The notes beneath the pieces were generated by a model, which saw only the letters and a list, made by a program, of their open reading frames with translations, did not search any database and was not told the DNA's origin. 64,000 nucleotides of DNA from Acidobacteriota bacterium (GTDB lineage: Bacteria; Acidobacteriota; Terriglobia; Bryobacterales; Bryobacteraceae). The stretch covers positions 217,949-281,948 of the forward strand of contig JAFKEE010000021.1 of assembly GCA_017307505.1 (NCBI GenBank), in the 5' to 3' direction. A program made the position numbers and the translations under genes. Positions 14,829-23,726 of this stretch are shown here, piece by piece (position 1 is the first letter of the stretch; every line of letters starts with the position of its first letter).

Positions 14829-17800
14829 CTAAAAGTAGTACTTCAGGCCGAACTGGATGTTGCGCGGGTTCTGGATCTGGCCCGTGATCTGGCCGAAGTT
14901 GCTCGGCGAATTGATCGCGCGAGCGGGCGGTCCCCAGCTCACGTGGTTCAGAGCGTTGAACAGTTCCATGCGGAAGTCGAAGTACTGCCGCTCAGTCACG
15001 TTGAACTTCTTGCCAATGGAGGCATCCATATTGAAGAAGCTGGGCGCGCGCTCGGTGCCGACGCCAGCCGATCCGAACTGCCCGTTGGCGCCCTGCCCGT
15101 AAGCGCAGGTGCCGTCATTGATTCCGTCGCCACAGAAGGTGAAGCCGGTGCCGAAGAAGGTGTCAACGGTACGGTTACCCTGGATGACGAAATCCCGATA
15201 GCGCATCGCACGGATGTTGCCACGCACGGCCTGGTTGGTGTTATCACGCGCGGTGATCGTCACCGGGAAGCCTGAGTGCGCTGAGAAGAAGTAGTTCAGG
15301 TTCCAGCCGCCGACGATCAGATCGGCCAGCTTATTCATATTGGAACCCCACTTCTGCCCTTTGCCAATGGGCAGGTTATACAATCCGCCCAGGGTGAAGT
15401 TGTTCTTCGAGTCGAAGCAGGCCGGACCGCGATTGGCGAGCCGGTCATAGGCGTTCTGCCAGTACGCACCGTCAGAGTTGACGCTGCCACAGCCGTAGTA
15501 CCCCAAGTTGTCCATCATGGTCTTGGAGAACGTATAGCTGCCCAGGAACTCGAAGCCCTGGCTGAGACGCTTACGAGTGCTCATCTGCAGGGCGTTGTAG
15601 CTGCTGCGCGCAGAGCCTTCCGTCAGCGCGATATTGCCGACGTTTGGCAGCGCGGCGGCCAACGGCCGGCGATCATTGATGGGCGCCCAGTTGGCATAAT
15701 CGCCAACGCCCGCTTTCGGCTGATTGGCTTCGTGCGGCACTACAAGGTGGGTGCCCTTCTGGCCAACATACGCCGTCGTCAGCGACCAGGTATTGGAAAC
15801 CTGATACTCCAGCGAGAAATTATACTGCTGGGTGAACTGGGGTTTCAGGTCCTGATCCCAGGCGCGGCCCTGATAGAACGGCGTCGAACCGGTGCGGGGC
15901 CCGCTGAGCACGCCGCTCGCCGCCACGTCCGTGAAGCCCACTGAGATATCGCCCGGTGTACGAGCATCGTAGGTCACGTTCGATTCGAGGAAGAATGGCG
16001 GGTTGAGCGGCAGGCGCAGGTTGGCGCCAGTGCCTTCCATGAAGCTGGTGAACGCATAGCCGGCGCGCATCACCATCTTGTTATGCAGCATGCCGGGCGT
16101 CCAGGCGAAGCCGAGACGAGGCTGGAACTGCTTGTAGTAGGGGCGATACAGGGCGCGGCTGTTGCCGTCCTTGCCGGCGTAGAGCAGCTTGCCGGTGTAG
16201 GTGTCGATGTTCACCTGGCGGTCAGCCACCTCGTAAATGGGCTGGGCGAATTCCCAGCGCAGTCCGAGGTTCAGCGTGAAGTCGGAGCGCAGCTTGTAGT
16301 CGTCCTGGAAGAACAGGGAGGATCTCCAACTGCGGTGGCCCCACTTGCCGGTGACACTGCCGCGGCCCTTGCTATTCAGAGCGTTGAGCAGGAAGTCTCC
16401 GTAGTTCACGCCGGAATACACGTTGGAATAGGTGAAGATGCCGAGCGCACCGTTGTTGCCGGCGTAATACCGGTTCTGCTGGTAGCGCACTGCAGATCCG
16501 CCCATCTTGATCAGGTGGCGGCCTTTGACCCAGGTGAGGTTGTCAAAGTATTGGTACTTGTTGTCCATCGTGGAGCCGATGCTGGCTCCGCTGCCAACAC
16601 TGGTCAACCCGTCACCCAGGTTGACGCTGCTGAGGCCCGGAATCGGCTGGCCGCCGGCAATGCCGAAGTCGGCGTTGCCCTTGGCGAGTTTGCCGGACCA
16701 GTCGACCACGATATCGTCGATGCCGATACGGCTGAAGCCGACACGGAATTCATTGACGATCGTCGTCGTGAAGGTGCGGTTCCAGTTGATCACCGCCGTC
16801 TGCGTGGGACCAGTGGTGCCGCCCGGCAATTGTTCAATCAGCGGATTCAGGCTGCCATAGGTTTCATACCGGCCGATCGACCAGCGCCCACTGATGTTGT
16901 CTTTGTCACTGAGGCGGTAGTCGAGCTTCAAGTCGGCCTGGTGATTGTTCAGCAGGCTGGCAGTGCCGGCCTGATAGTTGTTCGTGATACCAAGCGCGCC
17001 TGAGCCCGCCTGGTTGGGCAGGGGGTAGTACAGGGCATCACTAAACAACTTCTTGGCCACCGGGTTGGTAATACGGGAAGCGGGGATCTGGTTGTTCGCG
17101 AAGGGCGTACGCTCAGCGAGAGTGGCGCCGGTAGTCGGATCCCGCACAATCTGGGGCGTCGACAACTTGAGCCAGTCGCTCAGGTCGCCGGTGCGCCAGG
17201 CCGCCTTCGCCACGCTAGCGGTTGAGGCGCCGCTGGAGCGCTGCATGGTGCCCTCATAATCCATGAAGAAGAATGCCTTGTCGCGCTTGATGGGGCCGCC
17301 AAACGTGCCGCCGAAGATGTTGCGCTTGAATGGCGCCCGCGGAGACAGGGACTTGTTGCGGAAGAAGCCGTTGGAATCGAGTTTGTCATTCCGAAGGAAC
17401 TCAAACACATTCCCGTGGTATTGATTCGTTCCGCTCTTGATCGACATGTTCACGATAGCGCCGCCTACGTTGCCGAACTCGGCGCCGCCATTGCCGGTGA
17501 TCACTTTGACTTCTTCGAGTGCGTCGACACTCGGCTGATAGCCGATACGGTTGTCGATAGAGTCGTTGACGTCGATGCCGTCGAGAAGGAAGTTATTGGT
17601 CTGTTCGCGGTTCCCGTTCACCTGCGGCCGGCTTCCGCTGCCCTGGAACCGGCCCGAAGTATTCATCGCATTCGGACTGGTACTGATCGCGCCGGGGATC
17701 AGAAGCGTGAGGCTGGCGAAGTTCCGCCCATTCAACGGTAGGGCAGTCAGTTTCGAGGCACTGAGCGAGTCGCCCGTGGCTGTCGATTCTGTCTGAAGGA

Positions 17801-18176
17801 TGGGCGCGATGTCCTTCACCTCAACGGTCTGGGTGGTGTCGCCGACCTCCATCTTTACGTCCACGCGTGCAATCTGGTTCACTTCGAGCTTGAACGGCCC
17901 GAGCGTGGACTTTTTGAAGCCGGAAACCGAGATGGTAAGGCTATAGTCTCCGATTGGCAGGAACGGCAGGTTGTAGAAGCCTGACTCGTTCGTCTGGGTT
18001 TCGGACGAGATGTTCGTCCCCTGGTTGGTCGCCGTCACTTTTGCGTTCGGGATGATCGAACCGCTAGGATCCGTTACCGATCCAGTGATGGCGCCCGTGA
18101 TGGTCTGCCCTTGAACGCCGATAGGCAGGGCAAGAAGTCCTAGGCAGAATGCCAAGGTAACTCTATTGCAGGTCAT
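14829..18176 (-). CDS. Oar-like TonB-dependent receptor with carboxypeptidase regulatory-like domain
   Basis: The product is 1115 residues. A signal peptide (FCLGLLALPIGVQGQ) leads into a carboxypeptidase-regulatory-like beta sandwich at about 25-105 (ITGSVTDPSGSIIPNAKVTA). A plug domain follows (TESTATGDSLSASKLTALPL, NGRNFASLTLLIPG), then a long outer-membrane beta barrel ending in aromatic FGLKYYF, the expected C-terminal strand with terminal phenylalanine. Proteins of this type are greatly expanded in Acidobacteria and are thought to import polysaccharide breakdown products or act as adhesin-like Oar proteins; substrate cannot be read from sequence. It is transcribed alone, with a promoter candidate at 18199-18227 and a hairpin after the stop. 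Confidence 0.88.
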   Translation of the reverse strand: MTCNRVTLAFCLGLLALPIGVQGQTITGAITGSVTDPSGSIIPNAKVTATNQGTNISSETQTNESGFYNLPFLPIGDYSLTISVSGFKKSTLGPFKLEVNQIARVDVKMEVGDTTQTVEVKDIAPILQTESTATGDSLSASKLTALPLNGRNFASLTLLIPGAISTSPNAMNTSGRFQGSGSRPQVNGNREQTNNFLLDGIDVNDSIDNRIGYQPSVDALEEVKVITGNGGAEFGNVGGAIVNMSIKSGTNQYHGNVFEFLRNDKLDSNGFFRNKSLSPRAPFKRNIFGGTFGGPIKRDKAFFFMDYEGTMQRSSGASTASVAKAAWRTGDLSDWLKLSTPQIVRDPTTGATLAERTPFANNQIPASRITNPVAKKLFSDALYYPLPNQAGSGALGITNNYQAGTASLLNNHQADLKLDYRLSDKDNISGRWSIGRYETYGSLNPLIEQLPGGTTGPTQTAVINWNRTFTTTIVNEFRVGFSRIGIDDIVVDWSGKLAKGNADFGIAGGQPIPGLSSVNLGDGLTSVGSGASIGSTMDNKYQYFDNLTWVKGRHLIKMGGSAVRYQQNRYYAGNNGALGIFTYSNVYSGVNYGDFLLNALNSKGRGSVTGKWGHRSWRSSLFFQDDYKLRSDFTLNLGLRWEFAQPIYEVADRQVNIDTYTGKLLYAGKDGNSRALYRPYYKQFQPRLGFAWTPGMLHNKMVMRAGYAFTSFMEGTGANLRLPLNPPFFLESNVTYDARTPGDISVGFTDVAASGVLSGPRTGSTPFYQGRAWDQDLKPQFTQQYNFSLEYQVSNTWSLTTAYVGQKGTHLVVPHEANQPKAGVGDYANWAPINDRRPLAAALPNVGNIALTEGSARSSYNALQMSTRKRLSQGFEFLGSYTFSKTMMDNLGYYGCGSVNSDGAYWQNAYDRLANRGPACFDSKNNFTLGGLYNLPIGKGQKWGSNMNKLADLIVGGWNLNYFFSAHSGFPVTITARDNTNQAVRGNIRAMRYRDFVIQGNRTVDTFFGTGFTFCGDGINDGTCAYGQGANGQFGSAGVGTERAPSFFNMDASIGKKFNVTERQYFDFRMELFNALNHVSWGPPARAINSPSNFGQITGQIQNPRNIQFGLKYYF

Positions 18177-18198
18177 TATTTTACCCCTGTGTCACGAG

Positions 18199-18227
18199 AC
18201 TTTAGCAGGCATCGAGACCTGAATCAA
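18199..18227 (-). promoter_or_regulatory. Promoter candidate for the Oar-like receptor
   Basis: On the minus strand TTGATT (18222-18227) and TAAAGT (18199-18204) are separated by 17 bp and lie 23 bp ahead of the start codon. Each box matches four of six consensus bases, so this is a moderate call. Confidence 0.4.
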
Positions 18228-18339
18228 GGGTTAAGTGCATGAATAGACTAGGACTAGGGCAGGATTTAATATTCTTGGGAATTCGGCGCTATGAATCTTT
18301 CATGCACGAGATGAATTGATTCATCGCCTGTCACTCCCA

Positions 18340-19077
18340 TTAGCCCTTCGCCAGCTCCGGCTTCGTCGCACGCCCGGCAACCAGGTCTTTCATCGTGTCC
18401 GCAGCCCCCCGGATTATCGGATCCCCATGCCCCACGCACAGTACCTCGGCATGCACCTGGTCACACAGTTTCCCGACCGATTCACGATTCTGCTTATTGT
18501 CCAGGGTGATTTGGGGCCATCCCAGCGCCACCTCCGGCCACGTCGTCACAATGTCGCCTGCAATCAGAGCCCGCTTCTCCGGCCAGTAAAACGTCAGGCT
18601 CCCCGGAGTATGCCCCGGAGCCCCCATCACCGTCAGCGGCCCGATGTGATCCCCATCCTTCAGGTTTTCGTCCACTTCACAGGGCGGCGGCACACCCAGC
18701 CCCAGTACGAACGCCACCTGCAAGTAATAGATCTTTAAAGGCTTCTGCGGCCAGAGGGTCGTAGTCGGAGGAACCTGCGCTTTCTTGCGCCCGGCCAGGA
18801 TGTCCGCTTCCCAGTTGTGGGAGTAGACCCGCGCCCCGGTTGCCTTCTTCAGCGCGGCCAGTCCCCCGAAATGCGACTGATGGGCATGCGTTTGGACGAT
18901 CGACTTTATGTCCGACGGCTTCTTCCCGATCTTGGCCAGTTCCTCCAACACCAGCTTGCCGGTCTTGTCCAGCAGGGTGTCGATGAGGATCAGCCCATTG
19001 CCGTCGTCCACCAGGTAGGAACGGACGTAGCCGCCACTGCTGTCGCCCAAGGCGTACAGGCCGGGTACTATCTGCAT
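18340..19077 (-). CDS. MBL-fold protein with altered metal motif
   Basis: The 245-residue product has the metallo-beta-lactamase order. The first motif reads THAHQSHFGG, so the usual aspartate of HxHxDH is serine. APGHTPGSLTFYW gives the second histidine, LIAGDIVTTW the bridging aspartate and VGHGDPI the last histidine. It looks like the subclass-B3/glyoxalase-like group of small hydrolases. Loss of the Asp ligand should weaken the second metal site, which may mean a single-metal enzyme or different chemistry. It has no signal peptide, unlike secreted B3 beta-lactamases. It stands alone between the receptor and the methyltransferase. Product-level function is not assignable. Confidence 0.75.
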   Translation of the reverse strand: MQIVPGLYALGDSSGGYVRSYLVDDGNGLILIDTLLDKTGKLVLEELAKIGKKPSDIKSIVQTHAHQSHFGGLAALKKATGARVYSHNWEADILAGRKKAQVPPTTTLWPQKPLKIYYLQVAFVLGLGVPPPCEVDENLKDGDHIGPLTVMGAPGHTPGSLTFYWPEKRALIAGDIVTTWPEVALGWPQITLDNKQNRESVGKLCDQVHAEVLCVGHGDPIIRGAADTMKDLVAGRATKPELAKG

Positions 19078-19188
19078 TGCATCCTCCAGAATCAGCGCAG
19101 GACGTGTCCTGACGTCAAAGTAAAGGTAGGCTAACAGAAACTATGGAAAGAGGATAGGGGGAAACGGCGATAAAACGATGGGTATCCG

Positions 19189-19986
19189 CTAGGGTTTGCG
19201 GGCAATCGCGAGCAGGTGCTGGCTGGCCCCCAGCAGCGTCTCTTCCCGCTCCACCCGCCGCAGCACCTCGAGCAGGAACGCCCGCCTCACCGGATCCCGC
19301 CACCGCTCTTCCAGGTCCGGTGCAATGTAAGCAGGCCCTTCGACCCCGAAGATCTGCGGCTCGACAAAGCCGCCTAGTTCGAGCTCCTTACGCAGTTCAG
19401 CCGGCAGATGATAGTGCGCCGAAGTGAAGTACGACGGGTCGCCCGTATCGTTCTCGTGCACACCGGAGTCGATTGTTTTCAACAGAATAGGCTGGAAGCG
19501 CGGGTCGTCGATGAATCCCCGGTTCAACCCGTCCAGAAAAGCCGTGAACCGGCCGATGGCTGCGGCTGCCAGAATGCCGCCGCGCTTCAGCACGCGCCGG
19601 GCTTCCAACAGCGCGGTCTGCCGGGCCGCCGGTTCCGCCAGGTGATACAGCGGCCCCATCAACAGGACGGCATCCGCCTGATTGCCGGACCAGGGCAGCC
19701 GCCGGGCATCCCCTTGCGTGACACTGGCGATGCCTGCCCGCTGCGACGCAATCTCAATGTGCCGCGGGATCGGGTCCAGCAGGTGCATCTCGTAGCCCTC
19801 AGCGGATAGCGCCTCTGAATAAGGACCTGTGGCCCCGCCAATGTCGAGAATCCGGGCCGGCGGCGGGGGCAGATGGCGAGCCAGAATATCCAACGTCCGC
19901 GTGAACTCAAACTGCCCAGCCGGCGTGCTCAGGCGGGCATCTTCATCGAAGAGGTCGTAGAATTCGAACACCGCCGGATCGAGCAT
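19189..19986 (-). CDS. SAM-dependent class I methyltransferase
   Basis: From the ATG at 19986 the product is 265 residues. Motif I is ARILDIGGATGPYSEAL (about 45-60), followed by the acidic residue in MHLLDPIPRHIE, motif II-like GDARRLPW and ADAVLLMGPLYHL, and the post-motif helix ARRVLKRGGILAAAA. These are the landmarks of Rossmann-fold methyltransferases of the UbiE/Methyltransf_11 kind. The nearest upstream start codons give an implausible N-terminus; a GGGGGT run just before this ATG could serve as the ribosome binding site. The gene is divergent from the ABC permease. The substrate is unknown. Confidence 0.78.
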   Translation of the reverse strand: MLDPAVFEFYDLFDEDARLSTPAGQFEFTRTLDILARHLPPPPARILDIGGATGPYSEALSAEGYEMHLLDPIPRHIEIASQRAGIASVTQGDARRLPWSGNQADAVLLMGPLYHLAEPAARQTALLEARRVLKRGGILAAAAIGRFTAFLDGLNRGFIDDPRFQPILLKTIDSGVHENDTGDPSYFTSAHYHLPAELRKELELGGFVEPQIFGVEGPAYIAPDLEERWRDPVRRAFLLEVLRRVEREETLLGASQHLLAIARKP

Positions 19987-20120
19987 ACCCCCATTGTCCC
20001 ATTGCCGCGATCGTTCGACTATCGGGCAACCCTCCCGCCGCCACATAAGAATTGCCCAACCCGGTGCAGTTTCTTACGGTTCTCCGCATACGAAATCTTT
20101 CGTGTTACGTCTAAGGCGCA

Positions 20121-22580
20121 ATGGAGAAGATCCTCAAAGACGTTCGACATGCCCTCCGGATGCTCGCCCGAAGTCCCGGCTTCACAGCCGTGGCCGTAGC
20201 CGCCCTCGCCCTGGGCATCGGAGCCAACACCGCCATCTTCTCCGTGGTCAACGGAGTGCTGCTGCAGCCGCTTCCTTACAGCGAGGCCGACCGCCTGGTC
20301 CGCCTGGCCATGAAGTTTCCCACTGGCAACGGCAACTCCATTTCCATACCCAAATTTATGGCGTGGAAAGCGAACACCCCCGGCCTGCGGTACATCTGCG
20401 CCTACAACAGCACGGGCCCCGGACTGAACCTGACCGGCGGCAGCACGCCCGAACAGGTGAAAGGGATCCACGTCTCAGCCGACTACTTTCCCGTCTTCGA
20501 CGCCACCCCGGCGCTGGGCCGGGTCTTCTCTGCTGAGGAAGACCGCCCTAACGGACCCATGCTGGCCGTTCTGAGCCACGGTCTCTGGCAGAGGCGCTTC
20601 GGCGGCGATCCGTCCGTCATCGGCCGCGTGCTCACGTTGAACGGCGAGGCCTATTCCGTCATTGGCGTGCTCCGCCCGTCTTTCCGGGCCTACCCGCCGG
20701 CTGAGATCTTCCTGCCGCTCCAGGCAGACCCGAACTCGACCAACCAGGGCCACTATCTCTCGGTGGCCGGCCGGCTCAAGCCGGGCGTTCAGATCGAAGC
20801 CCTTCAGTCCCAGATGGCCGCCGCGGCCGAGCGCTTCCGCGCCGCGTACCCCAAAGCCATCGGAAAGCAGGAATCGGCCACCGCTGTCCCGTTTGGTGAA
20901 GCCATGGTTGGCGATGTGAAGAAGCCGCTGCTCATCCTGCTTGGCGCGGTAGCTCTCGTGCTCCTCATCGCCTGCGCCAATGTGGCCAACCTGCTGCTGG
21001 CCCGCGCGACCCACCGCTCGCGGGAAGTCGCCATCCGCGTAGCCCTGGGCGCCGGCCGCTGGCGAGTCATTCAACAACTGCTCACCGAGAGCATCCTGCT
21101 GGCTCTGATGGGCGGCGCAGCCGGCTTCGTCCTGGGAGCCTGGGGCGTGCGCGGCCTCATCGCCCTCAGTCCGACTGGGCTGCCCAGAGCGGAAGAATTC
21201 GCGCAATCCGCTGTCCTTGACTGGCGCGTGCTCCTCTTCTCTCTCGCCGTCGCCATGGGCACCGGCATTCTCTTCGGACTGTTTCCTGCCTTACAGATTT
21301 CCCGCACCGACGTCCACGCCACTTTAAAGGAAGCATCGTCCCGGTCCGGCACCGGCCGCAGGCACTGGGCACGCAATGCACTGGTCGTTACGGAGATCGC
21401 CCTCGCCCTCGTGCTCCTGGTAGGCGCGGCGCTGCTGATCCGTACCTTCGCCGGACTCCGCCAGGTGCGCGCCGGCTTCAATCCCCAGAAGGTGCTGGCC
21501 TTTGAAACCTCCCTCTCGGGCGCGAAGTATAAACAGACGGAACGCGTGGACCAACTCACGAAGGAAGTGGTCCGCCGCCTCCACGGCGTGCCCGGGGTGA
21601 CCGCCGCCGCGCTGGTGCCGTTCCTGCCGCTGGAAGGCGGCTTCGGCCTCGGCTTTACGGTCATCGGCCGTCCTCTCGAAGGCGGAGCCCAATCCACCGG
21701 CGGTGCCACCTGGATGTACGTCTCCGACGAGTATTTCAAGGCCTTGGAGATTCCCCTCGTCCAGGGCCGGTCATTCACTGAGAGGGATACGCGCGCTTCC
21801 TCTCCCGTGGTCGTCATCAATGAAGCCTTTGCGAAGCAGTACTGGAAAAAGGGCAGCCCGATGGGCGAACGCATCGACATCGGACGAGGCATGGGCCCGG
21901 ACTTCGCCGAAGAACCCCGCGAGATCGTGGGGATTGTCGGGGACGTCAAGGAAGGCGGACTCGGCAACGATGCGCCGCCGGTAATGTACATCCCCTTGTC
22001 GCAACTGAAAGACAGCTTCATGGCGCTGAATAACTCCATCATCCCCGTGAGCTGGGTGGTGAAGACCACTGTGGATCCTTTGACGGTAAGCGCGGCCGTG
22101 CGGCAGCAGGTACTCGAAGCCGACAGCGGAGTGGCCGTAGCTCATGTCAGATCCATGACAGACGTGGTAGGCGAATCCACCGCGCGGGAGGACTTCAACA
22201 TGACCCTGTTGACCCTCTTCGCCGGGATCGCCCTGCTCCTGGCAGCCATCGGCGTCTACGGCATGCTCTCTTACTCTGTACAGCAGCGGGCGCAGGAAAT
22301 CGGAATCCGCATGGCGCTGGGCGCGCGCGGGGCGGACGTCCTGAAAATGATCGTCCGCCAGGGTATGCAACTGGCGCTGCTGGGCGTGGCCCTCGGCCTG
22401 GCTGGAGCCTTCGGCTTGTCCAAGCTTCTGGAATCGCTTCTCTATGGCGTGAAGCCGCAGGATCCCCTCACCTTCACGATGGTGGCGGCCGTGCTGCTGC
22501 TGGTTTCGCTGGTGGCGTGCTGGATTCCCGCTCAGCGCGCCATGAAGGTGGACCCGGTGATCGCACTCCGCTATGAATGA
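20121..22580 (+). CDS. Orphan MacB/FtsX-type ABC permease with two permease halves
   Basis: The 819-residue protein begins MEKILKDVRHALRMLARSPG, the characteristic start of the large acidobacterial permease family. It has a first transmembrane helix at about 20-45, a MacB-like periplasmic core (about 50-250), three helices near 270-400 (LLILLGAVALVLLIACANVA), a second helix/periplasmic core repeat from about 420 (ARNALVVTEIALALVLLVGA) and three final helices (LLTLFAGIALLLAAIGVYGM; LLLVSLVACWIPAQRAM). No ATPase gene is adjacent, hence an orphan permease. It would export or mechanically couple across the inner membrane; the partner ATPase and cargo are unknown. Confidence 0.87.
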   Translation: MEKILKDVRHALRMLARSPGFTAVAVAALALGIGANTAIFSVVNGVLLQPLPYSEADRLVRLAMKFPTGNGNSISIPKFMAWKANTPGLRYICAYNSTGPGLNLTGGSTPEQVKGIHVSADYFPVFDATPALGRVFSAEEDRPNGPMLAVLSHGLWQRRFGGDPSVIGRVLTLNGEAYSVIGVLRPSFRAYPPAEIFLPLQADPNSTNQGHYLSVAGRLKPGVQIEALQSQMAAAAERFRAAYPKAIGKQESATAVPFGEAMVGDVKKPLLILLGAVALVLLIACANVANLLLARATHRSREVAIRVALGAGRWRVIQQLLTESILLALMGGAAGFVLGAWGVRGLIALSPTGLPRAEEFAQSAVLDWRVLLFSLAVAMGTGILFGLFPALQISRTDVHATLKEASSRSGTGRRHWARNALVVTEIALALVLLVGAALLIRTFAGLRQVRAGFNPQKVLAFETSLSGAKYKQTERVDQLTKEVVRRLHGVPGVTAAALVPFLPLEGGFGLGFTVIGRPLEGGAQSTGGATWMYVSDEYFKALEIPLVQGRSFTERDTRASSPVVVINEAFAKQYWKKGSPMGERIDIGRGMGPDFAEEPREIVGIVGDVKEGGLGNDAPPVMYIPLSQLKDSFMALNNSIIPVSWVVKTTVDPLTVSAAVRQQVLEADSGVAVAHVRSMTDVVGESTAREDFNMTLLTLFAGIALLLAAIGVYGMLSYSVQQRAQEIGIRMALGARGADVLKMIVRQGMQLALLGVALGLAGAFGLSKLLESLLYGVKPQDPLTFTMVAAVLLLVSLVACWIPAQRAMKVDPVIALRYE

Positions 22581-22646
22581 GCCCCCTGAGTCCTGCTACT
22601 GTGGAGAATTCGGGTACGGATTTCACTTCAAACCGAGGTAGCAGCG

Positions 22647-23666
22647 ATGCAGGTAGTAGCAGGTGTGGACCTTGGCGGCACCGCCGTCAATTACACGCTG
22701 ATTAACGCGGAAGAACAGTTTCTGATCGAAGGGTTGCAGGAGCATCCCGCGCGATCCAAAGAGGGCCCTGAGATCTGCTTGCAGCAGATTGTGGACGGGC
22801 TGAAGATCGCCGTCGAGAAATTGAGCCTGACGATGGACAACGTCGCTGTGGTGGGCCTGGACACGCCCGGCCCGGCGAGCGCGTCCGGCGTTCTCAGCGC
22901 GGAAGGCTCGACGAACTTCGTCCACGCCGACTGGGCCTCCTACGATATTCGCGAGAACCTGGCGAAGAAGCTCAGCAAGCCGGTTTCCTACCTGAACGAC
23001 GGCAACGCGGGCGCGCTCTGGGGCCACTTCTCCCTGTTCGGCGGGAGCTCCGGATCCACCTCGATCTCCGCCATCGTCGGCACCGGACTTGGCGGCGGCG
23101 TCATCATCGAAGACAACGTGGTGAAGGGCCGCAAAGGCTTCGGCGGCGAATTGGGCCACGTGCTCATCCCGTATCAGAGCATCCGCGGCATTGAGGGCAT
23201 CGTCCCGCAATGCAATTGCGGACGCGTCGGCGACCTCGAGTCGGTCTGCTCTCTCACCGCCATCGAAAAGACGTTCCTGCCTTACTTCTTCAAGAAGTAT
23301 CCGGGCCACGATCTGGAGAAACTCGGCGATATCCACAAGGCGGCCAAAGCCGTCCGCGGACTGGCCGAAAAGGGCGACCCCATGTGCAAGGAGATCTTCC
23401 GCGTGCAGGCTCATGCCCTCGGCGTCTTCTTCGACGAGATGGTCAACACCTTCGATCCGGATGCCCTCATCGTGGGCGGCGGCGCCATCGAAACCTCGGT
23501 CGAGTTCCAGCAGTGGTTCATCTCCGAGATCCGCGCCGGCATGCCGGAACAGCGCGCCGAACAGGCCGACATCCCCATCCACATCATGCCCAACGGCGAC
23601 ACCGCCGGAGCCCGCGGCGCCGCCGTCGAGGCGCTCAAAATCGCCCGTCAGGGCGGCCTGATCTAG
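22647..23666 (+). CDS. ROK-family sugar kinase
   Basis: The 339-residue protein has the N-terminal phosphate-binding phrase VVAGVDLGGTAVNYTLI, the sugar-binding region (LNDGNAGALWGH), the catalytic-site glycine run GTGLGGGVIIE and the phrase FGGELGHVLI with the zinc-side histidine. The zinc motif reads CNCGRVGDLE, where ROK kinases usually have CxCGxxGCxE, so the third cysteine is Asp. ROK kinases phosphorylate glucose, N-acetylglucosamine, fructose and similar sugars at the expense of ATP. No repressor helix-turn-helix is present, so it is an enzyme and not a NagC-type regulator. It lies 66 bp after the permease and ends at a strong terminator. Confidence 0.82.
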   Translation: MQVVAGVDLGGTAVNYTLINAEEQFLIEGLQEHPARSKEGPEICLQQIVDGLKIAVEKLSLTMDNVAVVGLDTPGPASASGVLSAEGSTNFVHADWASYDIRENLAKKLSKPVSYLNDGNAGALWGHFSLFGGSSGSTSISAIVGTGLGGGVIIEDNVVKGRKGFGGELGHVLIPYQSIRGIEGIVPQCNCGRVGDLESVCSLTAIEKTFLPYFFKKYPGHDLEKLGDIHKAAKAVRGLAEKGDPMCKEIFRVQAHALGVFFDEMVNTFDPDALIVGGGAIETSVEFQQWFISEIRAGMPEQRAEQADIPIHIMPNGDTAGARGAAVEALKIARQGGLI

Positions 23667-23677
23667 TCCCGCAAACG

Positions 23678-23723
23678 CAGAAACGGCGCGGCCGCGAACC
23701 TCATCGCAGCCGCGCCGTTTCTG
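23678..23723. terminator. Bidirectional intrinsic terminator
   Basis: Perfect 15-bp arms (23678-23692 and 23709-23723) enclose a 16-nt loop in the 60-bp gap between convergent stop codons of the ROK kinase and the tail-hub gene. On both strands the outer arm ends in GTTTCTG, with further Ts beyond it. It insulates the particle cluster from the chromosomal gene. Confidence 0.8.
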
Positions 23724-23726
23724 TCT

